NCBI GenBank assembly: GCA_024400305.1
Contig: JAKSMX010000021.1
Coordinates: forward strand, 1-47,798
DNA length: 47,798 bases
Source of the DNA: Bacteroidales bacterium
GTDB taxonomy: Bacteria > Bacteroidota > Bacteroidia > Bacteroidales > F082
Direction of reading: 5' to 3'
Shown here: positions 16,578 through 24,030 of the stretch, piece after piece
Numbering within the stretch: the stretch's first letter is position 1
How the letters are laid out: each line of letters begins with the position of its first letter
Notes under the pieces: model-generated
Seen by the model: only the letters and a program-made list of their open reading frames with translations
The model's database searches: none
Told to the model about the DNA's origin: nothing
Made by a program: the position numbers and the translations under genes

Positions 16578-17282
16578 ATGAAAGAAAGACCACCAAACAA
16601 GGGAGCACCCAAGGGAGTGACTTACACCGTCAGCCCGAACAGGAAAATCCACCTGACACCAGGAATCAAGAAAATCAGAAACGCGCAGTATTTCGGCTGC
16701 GACATGGCAGGGCATCTGATAATACCATCTTCGGTTATTGAGATTGGAAACTTCGCGTTCTGCTGCTGCTCAAAACTCAAATCAGTAACAATCCCCAAAT
16801 CAGTACAGACAATAGGCATAAGCGCATTCGCCGGATGCAGGTCGATGAAAAAGATAAGCATCGCCGACGAAGTGAGCTACATCTGGAGCAATGCCTTCGA
16901 GGACTGCACGTCGCTTCGAGAGATAAGGCTTCCTGCGTCGCTCATCGACATCGGAACTGGCATGTTCCACAACTGCAGCTCGCTGAAATCTGTCACGATT
17001 ACGAACCCGAAGACGCTGATAATCGACAACCAAGTGAACGCGCGGGCGGCGTTGAGAAACAAAATGTTCGAGAACATATTGCTCGGACGTGAAACCTCTC
17101 AAAATCACAAAGATAGCATCATGGAGATCAAATTCTGCTATCAGGAAATGCAGGATATGACAATTTTCAGGGACTGCCGATCGCTGCGGAAAATCTACGT
17201 TCCGAGAGGGTCGATTGAGTTTTTCAAGAGGTCGATTCCAAGACTCATGGCGTACATGCTGGAGGAGCTGGACGACATCTGA
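16578..17282 (+). CDS. BspA-type leucine-rich repeat protein
   Basis: This 234-residue protein has about four LRR_5 repeats of 23 residues: IIPSSVIEIGNFAFCCCSKL, VTIPKSVQTIGISAFAGCRS, ISIADEVSYIWSNAFEDCTS, IRLPASLIDIGTGMFHNCSS, then a looser C-terminal part with DCRSLRKIYVPRGSIEFFKR. BspA-like proteins bind host or bacterial surfaces when exported, but no signal peptide is seen here; the N-terminus is basic and hydrophilic. It could be cytoplasmic or a piece of a larger protein. It starts 41 bases after the AlbA_2 pseudogene. Confidence 0.75.
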   Translation: MKERPPNKGAPKGVTYTVSPNRKIHLTPGIKKIRNAQYFGCDMAGHLIIPSSVIEIGNFAFCCCSKLKSVTIPKSVQTIGISAFAGCRSMKKISIADEVSYIWSNAFEDCTSLREIRLPASLIDIGTGMFHNCSSLKSVTITNPKTLIIDNQVNARAALRNKMFENILLGRETSQNHKDSIMEIKFCYQEMQDMTIFRDCRSLRKIYVPRGSIEFFKRSIPRLMAYMLEELDDI

Positions 17283-17413
17283 AAAATAAAATATTTTTGT
17301 TTCATGCGTTATATTTGTAAAATGTGTAATTTTGCAACCGAAACAAAGAAATGTAAAAACAAGGATAGTTAAAGAAATTTAAACATAAATTAAAGCATAA
17401 AGCTTTATTCTTT
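17283..17413 (+). promoter_or_regulatory. Leader region with -7 box TAATTTTG
   Basis: AT-rich, no gene. A TAnnTTTG box at 17327-17334 could drive the structured RNA or the HTH gene downstream. No well-spaced TTTG -33 box is visible. Confidence 0.35.
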
Positions 17414-17532
17414 CGACTCTGGAAGTTTGGCCGCTAAAAGAAGTTTACAGGAAGAATAGGTTTGTGCTCACGCCAAAAGCGTGAGCTTAACTTATATCAC
17501 TGTAATAGGCAAAGGCCAAAGCCTCAGAGTCG
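17414..17532 (+). ncRNA. Candidate structured RNA, nested four-helix hairpin
   Basis: Four perfect helices nest in order: 17414-17421 with 17525-17532 (8 bp, CGACTCTG), 17426-17432 with 17514-17520 (7 bp), 17445-17450 with 17500-17505 (6 bp), and 17466-17473 with 17479-17486 (8 bp, GCTCACGC) around the loop CAAAA. Internal loops separate them. A T tract at about 17555-17562 follows after 20 bases and ends right at the ATG of the HTH gene. It could be a small RNA of 6S-like shape or a leader controlling the HTH gene. I cannot assign a family; the strand is chosen from the T tract and the downstream gene. Confidence 0.5.
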
Positions 17533-17562
17533 TGATTAAAGGTTGAGCCTCGCGCTTTTTTT

Positions 17563-17820
17563 ATGAAACCAAAATCTAAAAACATGAAATACAACATCGT
17601 AGAATCAATCAAATCTTATTTGGTGGAAATTGGAATGGAACAGGATGAGCTGGCGCGGCTTACCGGCTACAGCCACGACACAATGGCGCAGATGCTGCAA
17701 GACAACGACATGAGCGTGGAGACAGCCAGAAAAATATCAGTGGCGGTTGGCTACAATTTCCTTCAGGAAATGGGATATAACGTCACGGAAGAGATACTGA
17801 AGGCTGAGCAGAGGTATTAA
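17563..17820 (+). CDS. Small helix-turn-helix protein
   Basis: This 85-residue protein has a Cro/XRE-like fold in its middle: SYLVEIGMEQDELARLTGYS, then HDTMAQMLQDNDMSVETARKI, and a C-terminal helix GYNVTEEILKAEQRY. The start could be 17563 or ATG 17584. It is likely an antitoxin-like or element-borne regulator, with no partner toxin visible. It lies directly after the candidate structured RNA, which may be its 5' leader. Confidence 0.65.
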   Translation: MKPKSKNMKYNIVESIKSYLVEIGMEQDELARLTGYSHDTMAQMLQDNDMSVETARKISVAVGYNFLQEMGYNVTEEILKAEQRY

Positions 17821-17838
17821 GACGAGTTTGTCACTTTG

Positions 17839-17871
17839 CCAGTTTGCCATTTTCTTGATTTGGCAAACTGG
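17839..17871. terminator. 11-bp perfect inverted repeat
   Basis: CCAGTTTGCCA (17839-17849) and its complement (17861-17871) surround an 11-base loop, 18 bases after the HTH gene. No T run follows, so it may be a terminator of weak type or a protein-binding hairpin. Confidence 0.5.
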
Positions 17872-18297
17872 ATGTCTATTGCATTTAATTTGCATGTAGT
17901 ATTGAGGCAGTTAATTTCCACGCCGTTTTGTGCTAAAAAACGTTGTTTTCACGTCAAAATGTTGTTTTGGGTGATATATAATGAAACTGAAATCCTAACC
18001 GATAAATCCTCCACACTGAATTACACCGAAAGAAATCGAAAAGAAAAAAACGAAAATTTGCCTGCAATTTGCCTGTAGTTGGCAAAAAAAAGGCTTTTTT
18101 AGGCGGTTTTTTGCGGTTATATTTTTAGCGTTTTTGAGTACTTTTAATGTTATTTTTACAATAGTGCAAATAGTTTGGATTTGTAAAATTTCGGTTATAA
18201 ATCCTTGTTTATCAGTATCTTATATAAACAAAAAGGGCTAAAGTTTCCTTTAACCCTGATGCATTGTTTACTTGCAAAAATTAACCCCTAAAATTTG
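17872..18297. other. Non-coding island edge next to tRNA-Lys
   Basis: No gene is supported. TTTGCCTG occurs twice near 18055-18075, followed by AGTTGGCAAAA, short repeated and inverted motifs of the type seen near integrase attachment sites. A C-tract/AT-rich stretch then runs up to the 3' end of tRNA-Lys at 18298. I looked for a copy of a tRNA 3' end that would mark attL/attR and found none. Confidence 0.35.
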
Positions 18298-18370
18298 TGA
18301 CCTGGCTGGGGCTCGAACCCAGGACCCCCACATTAAAAGTGTGATGCTCTACCTGCTGAGCTACCAAGTC
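18298..18370 (-). tRNA. tRNA-Lys (TTT)
   Basis: A 73-base cloverleaf on the minus strand: acceptor GACTTGG with CCAGGTC, D stem GCTC, anticodon loop CTTTTAA with TTT, T arm with GGTTCGAGCCC, discriminator A. A -7 box TACTTTTG (complement of 18418-18425) lies upstream. Its 3' end faces the accessory island. Confidence 0.95.
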
Positions 18371-18467
18371 ATTGGACTTCCTTTCCACATCGCAGTCTTT
18401 CCGTCCGTTTGCGAGTGCAAAAGTACTACTTTTTTCAATATGTGCGACAAAAATTTTATATTTTTTT

Positions 18468-19079
18468 TCAATCAAGTTCACCCTTGCCTTGACGCACAAT
18501 AACTATCTCATTATCAGTGCAATCAACAACAGTGCTTTCCTGATTGTCCCCCGCCCCACCGTCAATTATGATGTCAACCTTGTTCTTGTAACGCTCATTT
18601 ATCTCTTCGGGATCGGTCAGAAAACCGGAAATTTCATCTTCATCGAGGATGGATGTGGTCATTATCGGACGTCCGTATTCCTTCACGATATTTGTGATAA
18701 TCGGCTGGTCAGGGACACGAATGCCTATCGTCTTCCTCTTGCTCTGCAAGATCTTCGGGATGTTGTTGTTCGCCTCCAAAATGAACGTGAACGCACCAGG
18801 GAGATTCCGTCTCATCAACTTGAAAACATCGTTGTTTATCGGCTTCGTAAATTCCGACAACATGCTCAAATCATTGAAAATAAACGAGAATTGCGCTTTT
18901 TCTTTCTTTATCCCTTTAATCTGGGCAATGCGCTCAAACGCCTTGGTGCTGTTGATACTGCACCCAATACCATAAATAGTATCTGTTGGAAATATGATAA
19001 CTCCGTCATCATCAAGACATTCCAATATCATCTTGATATGCCTCGGGTTCGGATTCTCCGGATGAATTTGCAGAAACAT
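18468..19079 (-). CDS. YrdC/YciO/Sua5-family protein (threonylcarbamoyl-AMP synthase-like)
   Basis: This 203-residue protein has the YrdC fold: IIFPTDTIYGIGCSI at residues 28-42, AQIKGIKKEKAQFSFIF, LPGAFTFILEAN at about 97-108, and KTIGIRVPDQPI. Sua5/TsaC enzymes make threonylcarbamoyl-AMP from Thr, bicarbonate and ATP for t6A37 tRNA modification. The KEKAQFSF stretch and length are closer to the YciO branch, whose role is less certain. It lies between two tRNA genes on the same strand and could be cotranscribed with tRNA-Lys downstream. Confidence 0.85.
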   Translation of the reverse strand: MFLQIHPENPNPRHIKMILECLDDDGVIIFPTDTIYGIGCSINSTKAFERIAQIKGIKKEKAQFSFIFNDLSMLSEFTKPINNDVFKLMRRNLPGAFTFILEANNNIPKILQSKRKTIGIRVPDQPIITNIVKEYGRPIMTTSILDEDEISGFLTDPEEINERYKNKVDIIIDGGAGDNQESTVVDCTDNEIVIVRQGKGELD

Positions 19080-19142
19080 CGTTATTTCTCTTAATTAAAC
19101 AACAAAAGCCAACCAGTTGATTAACAACTAATTGGCTTCACG

Positions 19143-19216
19143 TGATCCGGTTGGGATTCGAACCCAAGACCCACAGCTTAGAAGGCTGTTGCTCTATCCA
19201 GCTGAGCTACCAGACC
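19143..19216 (-). tRNA. tRNA-Arg (TCT)
   Basis: 74 bases on the minus strand: acceptor GGTCTGG with CCGGATC, anticodon loop CTTCTAA with TCT, T arm GGGTTCGAATCCC, discriminator A. It lies 63 bases upstream of the YrdC-family gene on the same strand. Confidence 0.95.
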
Positions 19217-19233
19217 ATTGCTTTTTGCGAGTG

Positions 19234-19263
19234 CAAAGATACAACTTTTTGCAATTCCGCAAA
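19234..19263 (-). promoter_or_regulatory. Promoter of tRNA-Arg(TCT)
   Basis: On the minus strand, TTTG (complement of 19260-19263), 18 bases, then TATCTTTG (complement of 19234-19241), 17 bases before the tRNA. Confidence 0.75.
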
Positions 19264-19320
19264 CAAATTTGCAAAAATAATTTTCTTCAGCTCAATTAGT
19301 TGAAAATCAAATAATTGAAA

Positions 19321-19581
19321 CTATTTCTTGACGGCTACAGGCTGTGGTTTTGATTTCTTCACGTCAATAACACTCCCCATAAATTCCATGTTGTCGGTCT
19401 CAACAACAGCAACATACGCCTCGGTTTCAACAGGCATCTCCACAAACCCGTAGCATTTTGAACGTTTCGTCTCGTGGTCCATGATGACCTTGCAAACCGA
19501 CACTTTTCCGTATTTTTCAAACAATTTCTTGACATCATCTGATGTCGTTTTCGGAGCTAATTTTGCAATAAAAATTTTCAT
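19321..19581 (-). CDS. RRM-domain RNA-binding protein
   Basis: This 86-residue protein is one RNA recognition motif: RNP2 is IFIAKL at residues 3-8, RNP1 is KCYGFVEM at about 42-49, and the last strand is GSVIDVKKSKP. Single-RRM proteins of this size are widespread in Bacteroidota and act as general RNA-binding or post-transcriptional regulators. A stretch of AT-rich non-coding DNA (19582-19754) lies upstream and probably holds its promoter and a long leader. Confidence 0.9.
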   Translation of the reverse strand: MKIFIAKLAPKTTSDDVKKLFEKYGKVSVCKVIMDHETKRSKCYGFVEMPVETEAYVAVVETDNMEFMGSVIDVKKSKPQPVAVKK

Positions 19582-19754
19582 AAATGAAAAATTAAAGTTT
19601 AATTAATTGTAATACAGTGTTTTATAAAAAACACCGCAAAAATAGAATATGTTTTTCACTTTTGCAAGTTTTTTTGAAAAAAAATTATTTTTTATAAAAA
19701 TTTCAGCCTACCTGAAAACAAATCCAAATCGGCCAAAAAACAAAAAACATTACG

Positions 19755-20849
19755 CTATCTTACAATTTCAAGCACCTTTTTCATTATATCGGTGTTATCC
19801 ATGATTCCGCTGAATTTATCGGCTCCAGGACCAAACGCGAAAACCGGCACCATGACAGGAGTGTGGCCATTTGTGCAAAAACGGAAATTAGTCTTGGTAT
19901 ATTTGTTTTCTGGGTCAATAATTGTCAGACCTCCGGTCTCGTGGTCAGCCGTCACTATCACAAGCGTGTTCGGATTCATCTCGGCAAAGTCAAGCACAAC
20001 ATTGATGGTCTTGTCAAAATCCCTCATCTCCTCAATCAGATATGCGGAATCATTGACATGACATGCCATGTCAATCTGCGAACCTTCAATCATCAGGAAA
20101 AATCCGTTTTCATTGTCTTTATTAAGAATTTCAAGAGCTTTTGCCGTCGCATCTGGCAGAAAATCGCCGCGTTTTGACACTTTCGGAAGATGTTTTCTGC
20201 TCGCGATAACAGCGACTCTCCCCTCACCTTCAGCGATTTGCGACAACGAATCATAAACGGCCCAATCGGAACGCCTCATCACCTCAAGCAAATCACCGTT
20301 GTCTTTCCTTTCATTGAAATATTTTCTGCCGCCTGCGATGAGAACATCCAGATTCTCGTGGTTGGCGATTTCAGAAGTGATTTCTTCGTAATTTTCCCTA
20401 TCAATATTATGTGCAAGAAAAGCCGCTGGCGTGGCGTGTGAGGCATAGCAAGTGACGACAACCCCCGTTTTCTTTCCTTTTTCCGCCAGAAGATCAAGCA
20501 GGCTCGGCACAGGAACGCTGTCGGCGGTCATCCCGATTATATGGTTGTTGGTCTTGTGTCCCGTCGCAATCGCCGTTCCAGCCGCGGCAGAATCCGTGAT
20601 TTTATTCGAGGCGGAGCGTGTAATGGCGTAACCTGTATAAGGAAAACGCTCAAAAGAAGTGCGGTTTTCACTCACAATCATCAAAGAACAGACCTGCGCC
20701 ATGCCCATTCCATCACCAATCATAAGCACAACATTTTTGGGTGATTTTACATTTCCATTATCGGACGAATTAGTTTCGCAACATTCGCATAATATTGATA
20801 ATAAAACAGTTATAACCAACATCAAAGACATCAACCTTTTTCTTTTCAT
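19755..20849 (-). CDS. Alkaline phosphatase (PhoA family), exported
   Basis: This 364-residue protein has an N-terminal hydrophobic export signal (residues 6-20) followed by Cys 21, 23 and 24, which may be a lipidation site. VVLMIGDGMGMAQ (40-52) holds a metal-binding Asp, and ITDSAAAGTAIATGHKT (84-100) the phosphorylated Ser87. ATPAAFLAHN, MIEGSQIDMACH, TADHETGG and NGHTPVMVPV supply the remaining metal ligands. All expected motifs are present. It hydrolyses phosphomonoesters in the periplasm or on the cell surface. It is divergently transcribed from the tRNA-Ser/tRNA-Pro pair. Confidence 0.93.
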   Translation of the reverse strand: MKRKRLMSLMLVITVLLSILCECCETNSSDNGNVKSPKNVVLMIGDGMGMAQVCSLMIVSENRTSFERFPYTGYAITRSASNKITDSAAAGTAIATGHKTNNHIIGMTADSVPVPSLLDLLAEKGKKTGVVVTCYASHATPAAFLAHNIDRENYEEITSEIANHENLDVLIAGGRKYFNERKDNGDLLEVMRRSDWAVYDSLSQIAEGEGRVAVIASRKHLPKVSKRGDFLPDATAKALEILNKDNENGFFLMIEGSQIDMACHVNDSAYLIEEMRDFDKTINVVLDFAEMNPNTLVIVTADHETGGLTIIDPENKYTKTNFRFCTNGHTPVMVPVFAFGPGADKFSGIMDNTDIMKKVLEIVR

Positions 20850-20866
20850 GACTCATTTATTTTCCG

Positions 20867-20896
20867 CAAAGGTAACAATATTTACAAAAACACAAA
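20867..20896 (-). promoter_or_regulatory. Promoter of the alkaline phosphatase gene
   Basis: On the minus strand, TTTG (complement of 20893-20896), 18 bases, then TACCTTTG (complement of 20867-20874), 17 bases before the start codon. It is back to back with the tRNA promoter at 20931-20962. Confidence 0.75.
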
Positions 20897-20930
20897 CAAA
20901 AAATTGCATCAAAAAAATATTTAAAAAAAA

Positions 20931-20962
20931 TGTTGCGCGTAACGAAAAAAGCTGTACCTTTG
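20931..20962 (+). promoter_or_regulatory. Promoter of tRNA-Ser/tRNA-Pro
   Basis: TGTTG at 20931-20935, 19 bases, and TACCTTTG at 20955-20962, 22 bases before tRNA-Ser. Confidence 0.7.
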
Positions 20963-20984
20963 CACTCGCAAAACCACAGAACAC

Positions 20985-21072
20985 GGAGAGGTGGGTGAGT
21001 GGCTGAAACCAACAGTTTGCTAAACTGTCGTAGCCCCTAAGGCTACCGGGGGTTCGAATCCCCCCTTCTCCG
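20985..21072 (+). tRNA. tRNA-Ser (GCT)
   Basis: 88 bases with the long variable arm of a class II tRNA (paired GTAGCC and GGCTAC). Acceptor GGAGAGG with CTTCTCC, anticodon loop TTGCTAA with GCT, discriminator G. Confidence 0.95.
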
Positions 21073-21080
21073 CTCCGTTT

Positions 21081-21155
21081 CGGGGCATAGCGCAGTCCGG
21101 CTAGCGCACCTGCTTTGGGAGCAGGGGGTCGCAGGTTCGAATCCTGCTACCCCGA
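21081..21155 (+). tRNA. tRNA-Pro (TGG)
   Basis: 75 bases. Acceptor CGGGGCA with TACCCCG (one mismatch), anticodon TGG between arms CCTGC and GCAGG, T arm CAGGTTCGAATCCTG, discriminator A. It follows tRNA-Ser after 8 bases and is probably in the same transcript. Confidence 0.95.
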
Positions 21156-21161
21156 CGATAA

Positions 21162-21188
21162 AGATTCTCCTCGGAGAATCTTTTTTTA
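21162..21188 (+). terminator. Terminator after tRNA-Pro
   Basis: AGATTCTC (21162-21169) and GAGAATCT (21174-21181) pair perfectly and run into seven T residues. Confidence 0.85.
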
Positions 21189-21264
21189 TTTAATAAATTT
21201 ACATCACAATATCAGTGTTTTATCCAAAAAAATCAAGCAAAGACACAATGCGACGCAAATTATG

Positions 21265-21780
21265 TTACTGAAATATATTTCGTGCAACCCTTACCATCTC
21301 ATCAACAGCCGCATACATCGCAATAACGATGATTCCAATCACAACATATTGAAAACAAGACGTTTTCGCAAAAAGCATTCCGATGAAAAGCACGAATCCG
21401 GCAATTTTGTTTGCTTTGGTGTGAAGAAAAACAACTTTTCCGCTTCTCAACTTCGAGACAATTGAACTTGTGATTTTCATCACAGCTATCATTATGATTA
21501 TCAGCCAAATCCATATTGGAAAGTTCAATAACGGAAACAGTTTCGCAAATGCGGTGATGACAAATACAAAATCAGCGACGCTGTCAAGCCGCGCACCAAA
21601 TTCACTCGTGACACCAAGTTTTCTTGCAAGAAAACCATCAAGCATGTCGGAGATGCCGGCAAGCAGATAACAACCCACAAACAGCGGCGACATGGCTTCA
21701 GCAAAAAACATCGGAATGCACAACGCAATCCGTAACGCACTGATAATGTTTGGGATATGAGTTTTTATCATAACCATCAA
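21265..21780 (-). CDS. CDP-alcohol phosphatidyltransferase
   Basis: This 171-residue membrane protein carries the family signature D-x2-D-G-x2-A-R-x8-9-G-x3-D-x3-D: SDMLDGFLARKLG then SEFGARLDSVAD (residues 44-70). Several hydrophobic segments surround it. The family exchanges CMP for an alcohol in phospholipid synthesis, for example making phosphatidylglycerophosphate. It is slightly short, and the alcohol cannot be told from sequence. Its start overlaps the stop of the upstream Fic gene by four bases (21777-21780), so it is translationally coupled to it. Confidence 0.88.
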   Translation of the reverse strand: MMVMIKTHIPNIISALRIALCIPMFFAEAMSPLFVGCYLLAGISDMLDGFLARKLGVTSEFGARLDSVADFVFVITAFAKLFPLLNFPIWIWLIIIMIAVMKITSSIVSKLRSGKVVFLHTKANKIAGFVLFIGMLFAKTSCFQYVVIGIIVIAMYAAVDEMVRVARNIFQ

Positions 21781-22676
21781 ATCTCTTCAACCACATCGCT
21801 TTCCTCTTCATAATAATAGGAGTAGTCGATGCCTTTCATGAAAATCTGGCGGTCATCGATTTTGTCGGTCAAGGCATTTTGAAGCAATTGTTTTATGTTT
21901 GCGCTATTCACCACACTTTTAGACATCGCATTAAGATATTGATATTTATCGATTTTACTCCAGTCGATGCATTTACCGAGTTTGTTTTTCAACAAAATAT
22001 CCAACCAAATTCGTGTGCTGCGTCCATTTCCCTCACGAAAAGGATGAGCCACATTCATTTCAACATATTTGTCAATTATTTCATCGAATGTGGATTGAGG
22101 CATCCTTTCGACACATTCAATGGTTTGTGGCAAGAAACGCGACATTGCGAACTGAAACCCGCCCTTTGCAATGTTCACAGTCCTCATCTTTCCCGCAAAG
22201 TCGTATAAACCGCCCCAAATATAAGCGTGGATCTGCTGAAGACCTTTGAAAGTGCCGACATCAATTGTGTTTATAAGTCCACTTTCAAACAAGGTGTATG
22301 CCTTTTTCTTGCTCTGCCCGTCAATCGAACTATCGCTATAAGTGAACCAATCAAGGAATTTCGAAGCGCGTGTGTTTGGGAAACGTTTCGCAAGCATAAT
22401 TACACCTTCGCTGTCGAGGACATCTGTCAGACGCTTCTTTCCATCAGGTGCGACTAATTTCAACTGGTTAGTGGCACTAACCAATTCGTCATTCTCATTT
22501 TTAAGTTTGGTTTTCAAGTACTTCCAGTAGTTTCGGTTCTTTTCATAAGCATCCTGCTGATTCAAAACCCCGACCACATCAAGTACTGAAAACCACCATT
22601 TTAAATGTTTTTCGTCCCATATTGCACGAACCTCTCTGTCCTCAAAAAATCGTATCGAAATCTTTTCTGAACCCAT
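21777..22676 (-). CDS. Bro-N/Fic-domain protein (probable AMP transferase)
   Basis: This 299-residue protein starts with a BRO-family N-terminal domain (residues 8-112: WWFSVLDVVGVL, VLDSEGVIMLAKRFPNTRAS, FLDWF), a DNA-binding module known from phages. A Fic domain follows at about 125-265 with the complete catalytic motif HPFREGNGR at 211-219. Fic enzymes attach AMP or other groups to target proteins. No clear inhibitory (S/T)xxxE(G/N) helix is evident and no antitoxin gene is adjacent. A four-base overlap with the phosphatidyltransferase gene makes the pair an operon. Phage origin of the N-terminal domain is possible. Confidence 0.85.
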   Translation of the reverse strand: MGSEKISIRFFEDREVRAIWDEKHLKWWFSVLDVVGVLNQQDAYEKNRNYWKYLKTKLKNENDELVSATNQLKLVAPDGKKRLTDVLDSEGVIMLAKRFPNTRASKFLDWFTYSDSSIDGQSKKKAYTLFESGLINTIDVGTFKGLQQIHAYIWGGLYDFAGKMRTVNIAKGGFQFAMSRFLPQTIECVERMPQSTFDEIIDKYVEMNVAHPFREGNGRSTRIWLDILLKNKLGKCIDWSKIDKYQYLNAMSKSVVNSANIKQLLQNALTDKIDDRQIFMKGIDYSYYYEEESDVVEEI

Positions 22677-22756
22677 GATTTGTTAAATTTTAAAATGCAA
22701 AGATAAGCATTTTTTCACGTTTTCGCAAGGACTTTTCCAAGGCTTTTTTCAAACTT

Positions 22757-23917
22757 TCAGAACGCCGCCTTCATCCTCGACATCGCCTTTTCTACGATGC
22801 TTCTCGGACAGGCGAGATTCATCCGCAGGCATTGCTCGCCTTCACTGCCGAACTCTTTTCCGTTATTCAGGCCAAGTCCGGCCTCGAAAATCATCTTGTG
22901 GTTAAGTGATTCGTTATCAAGTCCATAAGCCGAGAAATCAAGCCATAGCATGTATGTAGCCTCCGCCTTGTGAACCTTCACCTTCGGCAATTCACGATGC
23001 ACGTAATCAACAACATAGTCGATGTTACCTTTTATATATTGGAGTAATTGCTGAAGCCACTCCTCCCCTTTTTCCATCGCAGCCTTTGTTGCGATCTTGC
23101 CAAAGATGTTCCCAAGATCGATTTCAGTATTATGCACATAATCAACGAATTGCCTGCGCAAATTTTCGTTTGGCACGATTATTGACGAAGTCGCCATTCC
23201 AGCGATGTTGAACGTCTTGCTCGCCGCATGAGCCGTGATGCTGTGCTGCGCGAACTCCTCGCAAATCGAGGCGAAAGGCGTGTGTTTGAATCCGGGAAGC
23301 ACGAGGTCGCAATGAATTTCATCAGAGAAAACGAGAACGTTGTTTCTCATGCAAATCTCGCCAAGCCGCTGAAGTTCCTCGCGCTTCCAGCTTCTTCCGA
23401 CCGGGTTGTGAGGATTGCTGAGAATCAACATCCTGGCGGTTTTCGCTTGTCTTTCAAGAAGTTCGTAATCCATCACGAAGCCGTTTTCCGTCTCAACGAG
23501 CGGATTGAGAACGAGCTTTCTGCCGTGACTTTCGACTGCATGGAAAAAAGGCGGATAAACCGGCGGCTGGATTATCACCTCGTCGTTTTCCTTTGTCATT
23601 CCCATCACCGCCATATTGAAGGCGCAGACCACGCCCGGCGTGTAAGAAATCCATTCTTTCTTCACATTCCAACCGTGACGACGGTGAATCCAATCCGCAA
23701 CTGCTTGATAATAAGAGTCTTCGCGGAAAGTATATCCGTAAACATCACCTTTCGCCCGTTCAATGACGGCTTCGCGGATAAAGTCGGGGGTGCGGAAATC
23801 CATGTCGGCGACCCACATCGGAATCACATCAGGATTTCCAAAGACATTATTTCTTAAATCATATTTAACGCATTGAGTGTCAACGCGATTTATCACTTCG
23901 TCAAAGTTATACTTCAT
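22757..23917 (-). CDS. PatB/MalY-type PLP aminotransferase (C-S lyase)
   Basis: This 386-residue fold-type I PLP enzyme has the PatB/MalY signatures: FDEVINRVDTQCVKYD at the N-terminus, MWVADMDFRTP, YTPGVVCAFNMAV, QPPVYPPFF, LSNPHNPVGRSW, FSDEIHCDLVL (PLP-binding Asp), and HAASKTFNIAG with the Schiff-base Lys. It ends FGSEGEQCLRMNLACPR. These enzymes cleave cystathionine or cysteine C-S bonds. The length is normal and it stands alone. Its -7 element is unclear. Confidence 0.9.
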   Translation of the reverse strand: MKYNFDEVINRVDTQCVKYDLRNNVFGNPDVIPMWVADMDFRTPDFIREAVIERAKGDVYGYTFREDSYYQAVADWIHRRHGWNVKKEWISYTPGVVCAFNMAVMGMTKENDEVIIQPPVYPPFFHAVESHGRKLVLNPLVETENGFVMDYELLERQAKTARMLILSNPHNPVGRSWKREELQRLGEICMRNNVLVFSDEIHCDLVLPGFKHTPFASICEEFAQHSITAHAASKTFNIAGMATSSIIVPNENLRRQFVDYVHNTEIDLGNIFGKIATKAAMEKGEEWLQQLLQYIKGNIDYVVDYVHRELPKVKVHKAEATYMLWLDFSAYGLDNESLNHKMIFEAGLGLNNGKEFGSEGEQCLRMNLACPRSIVEKAMSRMKAAF

Positions 23918-24005
23918 AGTTCGAAATTTTGTAAAATCATGAAATTAGCGATTGCAAAAATGAGACTTTTTTTTGAAATGAGCTCCATATTTTTTAAAAA
24001 TTATG

Positions 24006-24013
24006 TATTTTTG
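24006..24013 (+). promoter_or_regulatory. -7 box TATTTTTG before the TonB receptor
   Basis: A TAnnTTTG box 17 bases before ATG 24031, in the AT-rich divergent gap with the aminotransferase gene. Confidence 0.5.
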
Positions 24014-24030
24014 CGAATTATTTTTTTTAA

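Noticed and set aside
17414-17532. Assignment of the structured RNA to 6S, SRP or tmRNA
   Set aside because: The nested shape fits 6S loosely, but I cannot see the conserved sequence of any of these, so no family name is given.
18372-19094. 240-codon plus-strand frame
   Set aside because: Antisense to the YrdC-family gene and reaching the tRNA-Lys upstream region; no motif of its own.
23228-23857. 209-codon plus-strand frame
   Set aside because: Shadow of the PatB/MalY gene, whose motifs are complete on the minus strand.
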